NCBI RefSeq assembly: GCF_042661025.1
Contig: NZ_JBHSWH010000001.1
Span: forward strand, 2,232,001-2,296,000
Direction of reading: 5' to 3'
Length of the DNA: 64,000 bases
Source of the DNA: Flexivirga alba
Lineage (GTDB): Bacteria > Actinomycetota > Actinomycetes > Actinomycetales > Dermatophilaceae
Below the pieces are notes generated by a model. It did no database searches and had not been told where the DNA came from. It saw only the letters and a program-made list of their open reading frames with translations. Within the stretch, counting starts at the first letter, position 1; each line of letters starts with the position of its first letter. The position numbers were made by a program, and so were the translations under genes. Shown here piece by piece: positions 51,497 through 60,507 of this stretch.

Positions 51497-53038
51497 TCAG
51501 CTCACCGCGGTCGCCGCGGCCCGCCGAGGATCGCCGGCAGCGCCCAGCTCACCCGCGTCCGTGCCGTATGCCGCACCCACGCCACCGAAATACATGTCCT
51601 GCGCCTCATGTGGGACCGCCGTGCCTCCGGTCGCCGCGATGGCAGCTGCCGTCCCGTCCTCCGGCTCGTAATGCACCCGCCGGCCGTTCGCACTCAGCTC
51701 GACGTGCAGCCGAGGCGCATCGATCGCTGCCTGCAGGTCTTCGCCACGCAGCCCATGGCGACCGATGACCTGGGCAAGCGCGGTAGTGATCCGGTCAGCG
51801 CCGGGAGTGCCGATGGCCAGCGTCACGCCGCTCGAGCTGTGCGCGGTCACTGGCGACATGTTGGACGCGAGGCGGGTGCCGGGCGGGAGCGCATGCAGCC
51901 CGAGGCGATTGAGCTCCGGCTCGCCGAGACAGTTGTTGAGCACCAGCCCCGTGCCGGGCACGGTCACACCCGACGAGTAACCGGCAGATGTCGTGATGGC
52001 ACAGGCGTTTCCGTCGCTGTCCACGGCCGAGACGTGCGCGGTGTCCTTGCTGGTGGGTAGCGACTCGAGGCCGGTCGTCTCCAGCGCGAAAAGCAGTTCG
52101 GCACCAGCCGCGCGCAGGTCTGTCGCCAGGTCGAGGTGCTCGGCGCGGTAGCCGAGCACCATCGACTGGATCTCGATCAGGGTCGCCGGGTCCATGCCGC
52201 GCCCGGCGACCAGTCGCAACATAGCGGTGAGTACCGGGCCGCCGATCGAGGGCGGCGGATTGAGCGCGACGTCCCAGTCACCGACGATCGCGCGGGACGC
52301 CGGACGGCATACGGCCCGGTATGCCGCAAGGTCCTCCCTGCCCAGCAGGCCGCCCTCCCGGGTCACATGGTCGGCGATCGCGACACCGAGCGACCCGGTG
52401 TAGAGCTCCGAAACTCCTTGTTGTGCAACAGTTTCGAAGGTGTTAGCCAGGTCCGGGTTGACCATCCGGGTGCCGGGGCCGGCGGGTTCGTCACCGTCAA
52501 AGTGCTGCGCCTTGGTCTCCTCGTCGAAGGACCACAGCTGTCGGCCGGTCAGCTGCAGGTAGTGCCCGGCCGCGGGGCCGAGCACGAACCCCTCGCGCGC
52601 GGCGGAGATCGCCGGGGCCAGGATGTCGCTCCAGCTCGCGCGTCCGAACATCTCGTGTGCCAGTTCGTATGCCGCGAAAGACCCTGGTGTCGCTGCAGAT
52701 CCAGCCCCAGCGTTGATGGTGATGCCACCCCCATAATCCAGATGTATGGCGCGCAGCCCCGAACCGAAACGCTCCGGTCCGGCGGACCGGCCCGGCATCT
52801 CGCAGTTGCCGTCGATGACCTGCGGCTCCCCGCCGGCCGGCCAGACGTTGACGAAGGCACCACCCAGGGCGCTGACGATCCCCGGCTCGGTCACATACGT
52901 CACCGCGAGTGCCGCAATCGCTGCGTCGACCGCTGTGCCGCCGAGTGCGACGACATCAATCCCGGCCTGCGCGGCCAGCGCGTTCGGTGCGGCGATGGCC
53001 GCGCGCGCCATACCCGACGGTGTGGGGGAACCAGTCAT
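51497..53038 (-). CDS. Gamma-glutamyltransferase family protein
   Basis: 513 residues. N-terminal GMARAAIAAPNALAAQAGIDVVALGGTAVDAAIAALAVTYVTEPGIVSALGGAFVNVW is the family core. The nucleophile Thr is at the start of the small subunit: TSKDTAHVSAVDSDGNACAITTSAGYSSGVTVPGTGLVLNN, with the following GEPELNRLGLHALPPGTRLASNMSP. No signal peptide, so probably cytoplasmic. The downstream end lies close to the STAS gene in convergent orientation. ATG at 53038 (MTGSPTPSG). Confidence 0.9.
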   Translation of the reverse strand: MTGSPTPSGMARAAIAAPNALAAQAGIDVVALGGTAVDAAIAALAVTYVTEPGIVSALGGAFVNVWPAGGEPQVIDGNCEMPGRSAGPERFGSGLRAIHLDYGGGITINAGAGSAATPGSFAAYELAHEMFGRASWSDILAPAISAAREGFVLGPAAGHYLQLTGRQLWSFDEETKAQHFDGDEPAGPGTRMVNPDLANTFETVAQQGVSELYTGSLGVAIADHVTREGGLLGREDLAAYRAVCRPASRAIVGDWDVALNPPPSIGGPVLTAMLRLVAGRGMDPATLIEIQSMVLGYRAEHLDLATDLRAAGAELLFALETTGLESLPTSKDTAHVSAVDSDGNACAITTSAGYSSGVTVPGTGLVLNNCLGEPELNRLGLHALPPGTRLASNMSPVTAHSSSGVTLAIGTPGADRITTALAQVIGRHGLRGEDLQAAIDAPRLHVELSANGRRVHYEPEDGTAAAIAATGGTAVPHEAQDMYFGGVGAAYGTDAGELGAAGDPRRAAATAVS

Positions 53039-53051
53039 GACCGCTACCTGC

Positions 53052-53747
53052 TTAGAAGAGTCGGGAGTCGGCGTCGTCCATGCCCTTGAGGGCTTCGTAA
53101 TCCAAGGTGACACAACGGATTCCGCGATCCTCGGCGAGCACCCGAGCCTGCGGCTTGATCTGCTGCGCGGCGAAGACGCCGCTCACCGGGGCGAGGTGCG
53201 GGTCGCGGTTGAGCAACTCGAGATAGCGGGTGAGCTGCTCGACGCCGTCGATATCACCGCGCCGCTTGAGCTCGACGGCAACCGTGGCGCCGTTCGCGTC
53301 GCGGCAGATGATGTCGACCGGGCCGATCGCCGTCATGTATTCGCGACGGATCAGCGTGTAGCCGCCGCCGAGGGTGGTGATGTTCTTGGCCAGCAGGGCC
53401 TGTAGTTGCGCCTCGACGCCGTCCTTGATCAGTCCGGGGTCGACGCCGAGGTCGTGGCTGGAGTCGTGCAGCAACTCGTGGATGCGCACGTGCAACCGGT
53501 CCTCGGACTTCGCGTGCTGCACGGACCAGACGGCGACTACGCCCTCGTCGGACTCATCGGGTGTTGGCTCGATCTGCGCCATCGAGCACGGCGGCGACAT
53601 CCAGTTCAGCGGCTTGTAGGAGCCGCCGTCACTGTGGATGAGGACCGAGCCGTCGGCTTTGACCATCAGCAATCGGGTGGCCAAGGGCAGGTGGGCGGTG
53701 AGTCGGCCGACATAGTCGACACTGCACCGGGCAATCACAACACGCAC
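53052..53747 (-). CDS. nucS: Mismatch-specific endonuclease NucS (EndoMS)
   Basis: 231 residues. VRVVIARCSVDYVGRLTAHLPLATRLLMVKADGSVLIHSDGGSYKPLNWM is highly conserved N-terminal DNA-binding/dimer part; the nuclease domain holds RREYMTAIGPVDIICRDANGATVAVELKRRGDIDGVEQLTRYLELLNRD with the D-E-K catalytic set; CVTLDYEALKG ends it. Functions in noncanonical mismatch repair in actinobacteria lacking MutS/L. GTG at 53747. It ends 14 bp from the GGT gene. Confidence 0.95.
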   Translation of the reverse strand: MRVVIARCSVDYVGRLTAHLPLATRLLMVKADGSVLIHSDGGSYKPLNWMSPPCSMAQIEPTPDESDEGVVAVWSVQHAKSEDRLHVRIHELLHDSSHDLGVDPGLIKDGVEAQLQALLAKNITTLGGGYTLIRREYMTAIGPVDIICRDANGATVAVELKRRGDIDGVEQLTRYLELLNRDPHLAPVSGVFAAQQIKPQARVLAEDRGIRCVTLDYEALKGMDDADSRLF

Positions 53748-53838
53748 GGCGACCCAGCGTAGTCATACCCCGCGCGGCTGCGTCTCAGCCCGCGGGGACC
53801 GGTGCTGGCGGAAGGCGCCCGGCTGAGACACTGAGCGC

Positions 53839-55503
53839 ATGGTTCCTGTCTTCTCAAAGGTTGCTGTCATCGGTCTGGGCACGATGGGTGCCGGCATCGT
53901 GGAGGTCTTCGCCAAGGCGGACTTCCCGGTCTACGCCGTTGACGGCAGCACCGAACTCGCCGAGCGCGGGCGCGGATTCGTCACCAAGTCGCTCGAGCGA
54001 GCGGTGAGCAAGGGCAAGCTGTCCGAAGCCGACCGTGACGCGACGCTGGAGCGCATCACCTTCACCGCGGAACTGTCCGACCTCGCCGACGCCGACCTGG
54101 TCATCGAGGCCGTGCCCGAGCGGATGGAGATCAAGCACTCGATCTTCACGGCGCTCGACGACATCGTGCGCCCGGACGCGATCCTCGCCTCCAACACTTC
54201 CAGCCTGTCCCTCACCGAGGTCGCCGCGGGCACTCGTCACCCGGAGCGGGTGGTCGGCATGCACTTCTTCAACCCGGCGCCGGTGCTGCAGCTGGTCGAG
54301 GTGATCACCACGGTCCTGCTCGCCGACGACGTCGCCGATGCCATCCGCGACCTTGCGCTGAAACTTGGTAAAAAGCCCGTGGTCGTCGGCGACCGGGCCG
54401 GGTTCGTCGCTAACGCGCTGCTCATTCCCTACCTGGCTCGCGCGATCGCGCTCTACCAGACCGGCAAGGTCAGTCGAGTCGACCTGGACAACGCCTGCAA
54501 GGTGGGCATCGGCCTGCCGATGGGTCCGCTGACACTCTCCGACCTGGTCGGCCTCGACGTCGTACATGAGGTGTGCGAGGTCATGTATGCCGCCACGAAG
54601 CGCGCCTCCGACGCGTCGCCGTCGTTGCTGCGCCAGCTGGTGCTGGCCAAGCGGCTCGGTCGCAAGACCGGGCAGGGCTTCTACGACTACTCGGCCGACG
54701 CCGGTGCCGAGGAGGATGCCGGCACGGATGCGATGACCGCGTCCGCGGCCATCGTCGGAAAGGGTGAGCTGGCAACGCAATTGGCCGGTGCCTTCGCGAA
54801 GGCGGGCGTCACGGTCACCGCGATCGACGACCCTGAGACCGACGTCGCGGACCTGGCTGGCTCGCCGCTGGTCGTCCTCGTCGGTGGGGCCGAGGCCGAG
54901 TGTGCCAACTGCGATTCCGGAGAGTGCGACGTCGAGGGAAAGGACGCCGACTCCGCGTGCTGTAGCGGGGCTGCCCCCGGCAACTGGTTCTCCGACGTCG
55001 CCGAGGTCCTGGACGCCCGCACCGTGGTGCTGGCCGCCGATGAGGCGAGTGAGTTCGCAGTGGCCGGAGTGCTCGACGACGACGTCGCCTTGCTGCCGTT
55101 GCGCGTGCACCAGGAGACCAAGCACGGCCAGGTCGCAGAGTTCGGCGTCTCACTCGGTACGACCGACGAGCAGGCTGCGATGGTCCGCGCGACCCTGACC
55201 GCCGCCGGGTTCGTGCCGGTGGCCGGCCCGGCTCGGCCGGGTCTGGTCGTCGACTCACTGCTCTTCCAGCACGTCGGCGATGCCGTGGCGATGGTCGACG
55301 CCGGCTACGCCACCCCGCAGGACGTCGACACCGCCATGACGGCCGGATGTGGTTACCCCCGTGGGTTGTTCGCCATACTCGACGACCTTGGTGCGGACGT
55401 CGTCGCGGACGGCCTGCTCGAGCAGGGTTCGGTGGACCCGACCGTCGTTCCGAACCCGCTGCTCGTCGAGCACGCAGTGCGCGACCTGCCCTTCCTGGAC
55501 TGA
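53839..55503 (+). CDS. 3-hydroxyacyl-CoA dehydrogenase with a Cys-rich insert
   Basis: 554 residues. N-terminal Rossmann domain VAVIGLGTMGAGIVEVFAKADFPV, catalytic HFFNPAPVLQLVEVI, C-terminal domain NACKVGIGLPMGPLTLSDLVGLD and GRKTGQGFYDY. After residue 290 a second, degenerate copy of the same two domains follows. In between, at about residues 350-378, a short stretch (ECANCDSGECDVEGKDADSACC) has six Cys in about 22 residues, unlike normal enzymes. It probably makes acetoacetyl-CoA from 3-hydroxybutyryl-CoA or acts in fatty-acid degradation. The thiolase gene follows two genes later. ATG at 53839. Confidence 0.9.
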   Translation: MVPVFSKVAVIGLGTMGAGIVEVFAKADFPVYAVDGSTELAERGRGFVTKSLERAVSKGKLSEADRDATLERITFTAELSDLADADLVIEAVPERMEIKHSIFTALDDIVRPDAILASNTSSLSLTEVAAGTRHPERVVGMHFFNPAPVLQLVEVITTVLLADDVADAIRDLALKLGKKPVVVGDRAGFVANALLIPYLARAIALYQTGKVSRVDLDNACKVGIGLPMGPLTLSDLVGLDVVHEVCEVMYAATKRASDASPSLLRQLVLAKRLGRKTGQGFYDYSADAGAEEDAGTDAMTASAAIVGKGELATQLAGAFAKAGVTVTAIDDPETDVADLAGSPLVVLVGGAEAECANCDSGECDVEGKDADSACCSGAAPGNWFSDVAEVLDARTVVLAADEASEFAVAGVLDDDVALLPLRVHQETKHGQVAEFGVSLGTTDEQAAMVRATLTAAGFVPVAGPARPGLVVDSLLFQHVGDAVAMVDAGYATPQDVDTAMTAGCGYPRGLFAILDDLGADVVADGLLEQGSVDPTVVPNPLLVEHAVRDLPFLD

Positions 55504-55510
55504 CTGGACG

Positions 55511-55825
55511 GTGCCACGCCGCAACCGTCGCCAAAGTCGCCGATCGGGTTCGCCCGATCGACGGCCGGACGTGTCGCGGTTGCTCGAGACCGGCATACGC
55601 CGTGAGCTGTATGACGGCAGGTCCTACGTCGTCCGGCCGGTGCGCGGCAACACGGCCGGGCGCAGTTACGTCTGTCCTGGCTGCCAGCAGGCGCTCGCGT
55701 CATCGCTGGAGCACGTCGTGGTCTGGCCCGACGACGGTTTGGGCGATGTGTCCGACCGGCGGCACTGGCACACGGCGTGCTGGGCGGCGCGGGATCGGCG
55801 GCCGCCGCGCGGTTCCTGGCACTGA
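55511..55825 (+). CDS. Small conserved actinobacterial zinc-ribbon-like protein
   Basis: 104 residues. VPRRNRRQSRRSGSPDRRPD is a basic N-terminus; the core RSYVCPGCQQALASSLEHVVVWPDDGLGDVSDRRHWHTACW has CPGC and a second H-x-x-x-C pair that could bind zinc. Proteins of this type (sometimes annotated ATP/GTP-binding) are widespread in actinobacteria with unknown function. GTG at 55511. It is 8 bp after the dehydrogenase stop. Confidence 0.75.
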   Translation: MPRRNRRQSRRSGSPDRRPDVSRLLETGIRRELYDGRSYVVRPVRGNTAGRSYVCPGCQQALASSLEHVVVWPDDGLGDVSDRRHWHTACWAARDRRPPRGSWH

Positions 55826-55870
55826 CCGGCCGCGGTCGAGCACGCAGGCACCGCTATTATAGTGGGAGCC

Positions 55871-57100
55871 ATGACTTCGTCTGCAAACACTGCCGTCATC
55901 GTTGCCGGCGCACGCACCCCGATGGGCAAGCTGCAAGGCTCGCTCGCCGGGCTCTCCGGCGCTGACCTGGGCGGTTTCGCCATCAAGGGTGCCCTGGACA
56001 AGGCCGGCGTCGCCGGTGACCAGGTCGACTACGTGATCATGGGCCAGGTGCTCACTGCCGGGGCCGGTCAGATGCCCGCCCGCCAGGCGGCCGCCAAGGG
56101 CGGCATCCCGATGACCGTCCCCTCGCTGACCATCAACAAGGTGTGCTTGTCCGGCCTGGACGCGATCGCGCTCGCCGGCCAGCTGATCCGGGCCGGCGAG
56201 TTCGACATCGTCGTCGCTGGTGGCCAGGAGTCGATGAGCCAGGCGCCACATCTGCTGCCCGGCAGCAGGGGCGGCTTCAAGTACGGCGACGTGACGATGA
56301 AGGACCACATGGCCCTTGACGGGCTATGGGACGCGTTCACCGACCAGGCCATGGGGCTGCTGACCGAGCAGCAGAACACCGGCGACAAGGCCGTCACCCG
56401 CGAGGAGCAGGACGCCTTCGGCGCTCGCAGCCACCAGCTGGCGGCTCGCGCCTGGAAGGACGGCATCTTCGACGACGAGGTCGTCAGCGTGCAGATCCCG
56501 CAGCGCAAGGGTGACCCGCTCGAGTTCCGCAATGACGAGGGCATCCGCCCGGAGACCACTACCGAGAGCCTGTCCGGTCTTCGCCCGGCCTTCGCCAAGG
56601 ACGGCACCATTACTGCCGGTTCGAGCTCGCCGATCTCGGATGGCGCGTGCGCTGTCGTCGTGATGAGCAAGGCCATGGCGGAAGAGCTCGGCCTGGAGTG
56701 GCTGGCCGAGATCGGCGCGCACGGCGTCGTCGCCGGCCCGGACTCCTCGCTGCAGTCGCAGCCGGCCAATGCCATCAACGCGGCGTGCGCGAAGGAAGGC
56801 ATCAAGGCGACCGACCTCAACCTGGTCGAGATCAACGAGGCGTTCGCCGCCGTCGGCATCGTGTCGACGCGTGAGCTGGGCATCGACCCCGAGATCGTCA
56901 ACGTCAACGGTGGCGCGATCGCCATGGGTCATCCGATCGGTATGTCGGGAGCGCGCCTCGTGCTGCACCTGGCCCTCGAGCTGAAGCGTCGCGGTGGCGG
57001 CGTGGGCGCTGCGAGCCTGTGCGGTGGCGGCGGTCAGGGCGACGCGCTCATCGTGCGCGTCCCGCAGCGGGTCGAGCTGGACTCGCAAGCGCGCAGCTGA
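55871..57100 (+). CDS. Acetyl-CoA C-acetyltransferase (thiolase)
   Basis: 409 residues. Active-site Cys in LTINKVCLSGLDAIALA, DNEAFA-like loop VEINEAFAAVGIV, catalytic His GAIAMGHPIGMSGARLVLHLA and final Cys in GAASLCGGGGQGDALIV. Condenses acetyl-CoA or cleaves 3-ketoacyl-CoA. With the upstream dehydrogenase it could form a short polyhydroxybutyrate or beta-oxidation pair. ATG at 55871. Confidence 0.95.
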   Translation: MTSSANTAVIVAGARTPMGKLQGSLAGLSGADLGGFAIKGALDKAGVAGDQVDYVIMGQVLTAGAGQMPARQAAAKGGIPMTVPSLTINKVCLSGLDAIALAGQLIRAGEFDIVVAGGQESMSQAPHLLPGSRGGFKYGDVTMKDHMALDGLWDAFTDQAMGLLTEQQNTGDKAVTREEQDAFGARSHQLAARAWKDGIFDDEVVSVQIPQRKGDPLEFRNDEGIRPETTTESLSGLRPAFAKDGTITAGSSSPISDGACAVVVMSKAMAEELGLEWLAEIGAHGVVAGPDSSLQSQPANAINAACAKEGIKATDLNLVEINEAFAAVGIVSTRELGIDPEIVNVNGGAIAMGHPIGMSGARLVLHLALELKRRGGGVGAASLCGGGGQGDALIVRVPQRVELDSQARS

Positions 57101-57138
57101 CGCCGGAACCTACCCCGCCGGGCCACACGCACCCCATT

Positions 57139-57236
57139 CGCCGAGAGGCTCACAAAGTCGTCGAGAGGCTCACATCCACGCGGTCGAAACCGCCGTCGAT
57201 GTGAGCCTTTCGGCGCTTTACTGAGCCTCTCGGCGA
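57139..57236. repeat. Nested palindrome after the thiolase gene
   Basis: Core CGAGAGGCTCA twice forward (57139-57152; 57158-57176, the second extended by CATC) and twice inverted (57197-57214 as CGATGTGAGCCTTTCGGC; 57221-57236). Same layout as at 23551, 28751, 45514 and 49159, but a different core. Confidence 0.7.
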
Positions 57237-57263
57237 GTCCGGACCCCGGCATACACTCATCGG

Positions 57264-58952
57264 GTGAAACCACTCCAGCCTGCCATCGTCCTGGTCGGTG
57301 ACGCACACGCCGAGCAGTTGCAGCACGAGTTCCAGCGCTACGCCACCGACTACCGCGTGGAGTTCGCGCGCGGCCTCGGACCAGCCATGTCGCTGGTCCA
57401 GTCACTGATCGCCCAGCACGTCGAAATCGCTTTGTTCGTAGTCGAATTCACCCAGCCGGACGCACCCGGGTTGGTCACGGTCGACTGCCTGCACGCGGTC
57501 AGCGCGGTCACCAAACGGGCGCTGGTCTATGCCGGCGAGGAGTTTCGAGTCAACCGCGAGACGCTGCGCGAGGCGCAGGTCGACGGCCGCATCGAGGCCG
57601 GGCTCGGCATACCTCGTGGTGAGCGGGACGAGGAGTTCCACACCGCGGTCACCGAGTTGTTGTCGGACTGGGGGTGGAGCGCGAGCAAGCCCGTCTTCGA
57701 GGCGGTGCAGCTGATCTCGCCGCCTGGTAACGCCGACGCCGGCCGGTTGCGTGACTTCCTGGATCGGCTCGGCATACCCACCCGCAATTACCCGCCCGAG
57801 TCGCAGGTCGCTCAGGAGCTGCTCGCGGACATCGACTGGCCGGACGGTCACCCGGTCTACCCGGTCCTTTCCTCACCGCTGACCGAGACGGTCGTGCAGC
57901 CGACGATCGCCGACATCGGGCGCCGCTTCTATGCATTCGAGGATTTCGAGGAGGACGACGTCTTCGACCTCGCGGTGATCGGTGCCGGCCCGGCCGGCCT
58001 CGCCGCCGCGGTGTATGGCGCCTCCGAAGGCCTCTCGACGGTCGTCTTCGACTCCGATGCGATCGGCGGTCAGGCGGGCACCAGCTCGATGATCCGCAAC
58101 TATCTCGGTTTCCCCCGCGGCATCTCCGGCATGCGGCTGGCCCAACGGGCCCGCGCTCAGGCGGCGCGGTTCGGCGCGAAGCTCTACTCGGCCCGGCCGG
58201 TGGTGGGCATGGAGCTCGCGCACGAACCCGGCGCCACCCATGAGCTGCGGCTGGAGGATCGGGTGGTGCACGCGCGGTCACTGATCGTTGCCGCCGGGGT
58301 CGCCTACCGCCGGATCGGGGTGGAGCAGATCGAGAAGTTCGTGGGTCTCGGCGTGCACTATGGCGCCGCAACGAGCTCGGCGCGCGAGTGCGTCGGCAAG
58401 GATGTTGTGGTCGTCGGTGGCGGCAATTCCGCAGGTCAGGCGGCGGTGCACCTGTCGCGGTTCGCGCGATCGGTGAAGATCCTGATCCGTCGGCCGGACC
58501 TGTCCGAGACGATGTCGGACTATCTGATCCGGGAGATCGAGATCAATCCGAGGATCGGCGTGAAGCCCTGCTGCGAAGTGGTCGATGCCGGGGGAGCCAC
58601 CCGGCTGGAGTGGGTCACGCTGCGGGACAACCGCACCGGGGCCGAGCTGCAGAAGCCGTGCGGCGGGCTGTTCCTGTTGCTCGGCGCCGACCCCTGCTGC
58701 GACTGGCTTCCGCCCGAAATCGCCCAGGACTCAAAGGGATTCGTGCTCACCGGACGCGACGTACCGCGGGAGAGCTGGGTCGACGACTGCCCACCGGAAC
58801 CGCTCGGCACGACGGTCCCAGGCATCTTCGCGGCGGGCGACATCCGGTCGGGATCGATGAAACGTGTCGCATCCGCGAGCGGTGAGGGCGCGGCCGCCAT
58901 ACCCTCTGTGCACTCGTACCTGGCGTCGCTCGCTCCGTCGCTTGACGCCTGA
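57264..58952 (+). CDS. Receiver-like domain fused to a thioredoxin reductase-like flavoprotein without the CxxC
   Basis: 562 residues. Residues 1-235 hold a receiver-like domain (AIVLVGDAHAEQLQHEFQRYATDYRVEFARGLG) and a linker domain. Residues 240-560 hold the FAD/NAD module: FDLAVIGAGPAGLAAAVYGASEGLSTVVFDSDAIGGQAGTSS, FPRGISGMRLAQRARAQAARFG, VVVVGGGNSAGQAAVHLSRFA, TVPGIFAAGDIRSGSMKRVASASGEGAAAIPSVH. The usual redox CxxC of TrxR is replaced by TSSARECVG, so it may not reduce thioredoxin. The family is known as fused response regulator/thioredoxin reductase. GTG at 57264. Confidence 0.88.
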   Translation: MKPLQPAIVLVGDAHAEQLQHEFQRYATDYRVEFARGLGPAMSLVQSLIAQHVEIALFVVEFTQPDAPGLVTVDCLHAVSAVTKRALVYAGEEFRVNRETLREAQVDGRIEAGLGIPRGERDEEFHTAVTELLSDWGWSASKPVFEAVQLISPPGNADAGRLRDFLDRLGIPTRNYPPESQVAQELLADIDWPDGHPVYPVLSSPLTETVVQPTIADIGRRFYAFEDFEEDDVFDLAVIGAGPAGLAAAVYGASEGLSTVVFDSDAIGGQAGTSSMIRNYLGFPRGISGMRLAQRARAQAARFGAKLYSARPVVGMELAHEPGATHELRLEDRVVHARSLIVAAGVAYRRIGVEQIEKFVGLGVHYGAATSSARECVGKDVVVVGGGNSAGQAAVHLSRFARSVKILIRRPDLSETMSDYLIREIEINPRIGVKPCCEVVDAGGATRLEWVTLRDNRTGAELQKPCGGLFLLLGADPCCDWLPPEIAQDSKGFVLTGRDVPRESWVDDCPPEPLGTTVPGIFAAGDIRSGSMKRVASASGEGAAAIPSVHSYLASLAPSLDA

Positions 58953-58958
58953 GGGTAT

Positions 58959-58976
58959 AGGATATCCGGATATCCT
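58959..58976. promoter_or_regulatory. 18-bp perfect palindrome upstream of the Fic gene
   Basis: AGGATATCCGGATATCCT, 26 bp before the ATG. It contains two GATATC steps and lies where a promoter or operator should be. The Fic protein has a C-terminal winged-helix-like part, so it could bind here and control itself. Confidence 0.6.
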
Positions 58977-59002
58977 TTACTTTCGGCGTCGAGGAGTCAA
59001 CG

Positions 59003-60151
59003 ATGGCGCGCTGGGAAGAAGTGCACGCCGAGCCAGATTTCAATGGTGTCACCAGCCGAGAACGCCGGGGCGGGTTCTACCGCCGCTACCATCCGGACCT
59101 GATGACTCGCGGCCTCGAGGTGCTCGATCGTGCGGTCACGGAATATGCCTACGACACGGCCGGTCGAGTCGCTGTGCTGGGCGAGAGGTTGCGCGCAAGG
59201 CCGTTGCCATTGCTGTACGCGACCCTCATCAGATCCGAGAGCATCGCCTCGTCGTGGGTCGAAGGGGAGCGTGAGACTCCGCGAAACATCATGCTCGCCC
59301 GGATCGACCATGAGCGAGCCAGTTCGGCCGGTGTGCGAGTTGCGCGCAACATCGATGCAATGCGGACAGCTATCGAGCGACTTGGCGCGGTATGGACGCA
59401 TCAAGACATCCAGCGGGTTCATCACACGTTGCTGCCCGAGTTGCGCAGCACCGGATACCGGGATCAGCCGGTCTTCATCGGTGGCAATTCACCACTCACG
59501 GCGCGGTTCGTTCCGCCACCTCATGAAGAGGTGCAGGCCTATATGGACGACCTGCTGGCCTATGTCAACACCGGCGGTGACAGTCCGTTGATCGCTGCGC
59601 TGTTGGCGCACGCCCAGTTTGAGACCGTGCACCCGTTTCCGGATGGGAACGGCCGCGTTGGCAGGGCCTTGTTCCACGGATTGCTGCACCGCGCCGGCGT
59701 GGTCACCGGTGGTGTGTTGCCGCTCTCGTTGGCGCTGAAGGACGACAAAGACACCTACGTCAAGGCGCTCACGGCATACCGCCATGACGACGACGAAAGA
59801 AGCACCGCGACGTCCTCCTACGTGAACACCATGCTGGACTTCGTCAATGGCGCCGTCGACCTGGCCGGCGATTTCAGCCGTCGGGTCGATGCCGTGTGGG
59901 AGCGGTGGAGCGAAGCGCTGTCGACCTACCGCAGGGACTCGTCCGTTCATCGGGCGATCGACGTTCTGATCCAGCAGCCGGTCGTCACGGCTGCCTATCT
60001 GCAGGACGAGTTGCAGGTCACCAAGATGACGGCGAACACGTGCCTCAAGAACCTCATCGACGCGCAGATCGTGCGGCCCGCGGGCGGAAAACTCAAGCGG
60101 GCCAACCTGTTCCAGGCAGACGCGGTCCTGGACATCCTCGAATTCGACTGA
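59003..60151 (+). CDS. Fic-domain protein with class II-like inhibitory motif
   Basis: 382 residues. Catalytic Fic motif VHPFPDGNGRVGRALFHGLLH (HPFxxGNGR); N-terminal inhibitory motif SESIASSWVEGE, matching S-x-x-x-E-G that blocks the ATP site. Residues 310-380 (SSVHRAIDVLIQQPVVTAAYLQDELQVTKMTANTCLKNLIDAQIV) are a winged-helix DNA-binding domain, the DUF4172/Fic/DOC N-type arrangement. Predicted AMP transferase. It is alone, without a Phd-type antitoxin. ATG at 59003. Confidence 0.92.
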   Translation: MARWEEVHAEPDFNGVTSRERRGGFYRRYHPDLMTRGLEVLDRAVTEYAYDTAGRVAVLGERLRARPLPLLYATLIRSESIASSWVEGERETPRNIMLARIDHERASSAGVRVARNIDAMRTAIERLGAVWTHQDIQRVHHTLLPELRSTGYRDQPVFIGGNSPLTARFVPPPHEEVQAYMDDLLAYVNTGGDSPLIAALLAHAQFETVHPFPDGNGRVGRALFHGLLHRAGVVTGGVLPLSLALKDDKDTYVKALTAYRHDDDERSTATSSYVNTMLDFVNGAVDLAGDFSRRVDAVWERWSEALSTYRRDSSVHRAIDVLIQQPVVTAAYLQDELQVTKMTANTCLKNLIDAQIVRPAGGKLKRANLFQADAVLDILEFD

Positions 60152-60198
60152 CGCCGACCTGGCGGATCTCTCTCGCTGCGGTGGAATAGCCTGGCCAC

Positions 60199-60507
60199 AT
60201 GCTCTTCGCCTTCTCCATTGCACCCGGCACCACCGACGATCCCGACGGCTCGGTCAGCGAGGCGGTCGCCGAGGCCGTGCGCGTCGTGCGTGCCTCCGGA
60301 CTGCCGAACGAAACGACCTCGATGTTCACCACGATCGAGGGTGAGTGGGACGAGTGCATGGCCGTCGTCAAGGCCGCCTGCGAGGCGGTCGCTGCACAGA
60401 GCCCGCGGGTGAGCCTGGTGCTGAAGGCCGACATGCGCGCCGGCTTCACCGGGCAGCTCACCGAGAAGGTCGACCGCGTCGAGGCACGCCTGAAGTCCGA
60501 GGAATGA
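60199..60507 (+). CDS. MTH1187/YqgV-family thiamine-binding-like protein
   Basis: 102 residues. FSIAPGTTDDPDGSVSEAVAEAVRVVRASGLPNETTSMFTTIEGEWDECMAVVKAACEAVAAQSPRVSLVLKADMRAG matches the ferredoxin-fold MTH1187 family, some of whose members bind thiamine. No TPP riboswitch is seen. The next gene starts within its stop (ATGA). Confidence 0.85.
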   Translation: MLFAFSIAPGTTDDPDGSVSEAVAEAVRVVRASGLPNETTSMFTTIEGEWDECMAVVKAACEAVAAQSPRVSLVLKADMRAGFTGQLTEKVDRVEARLKSEE

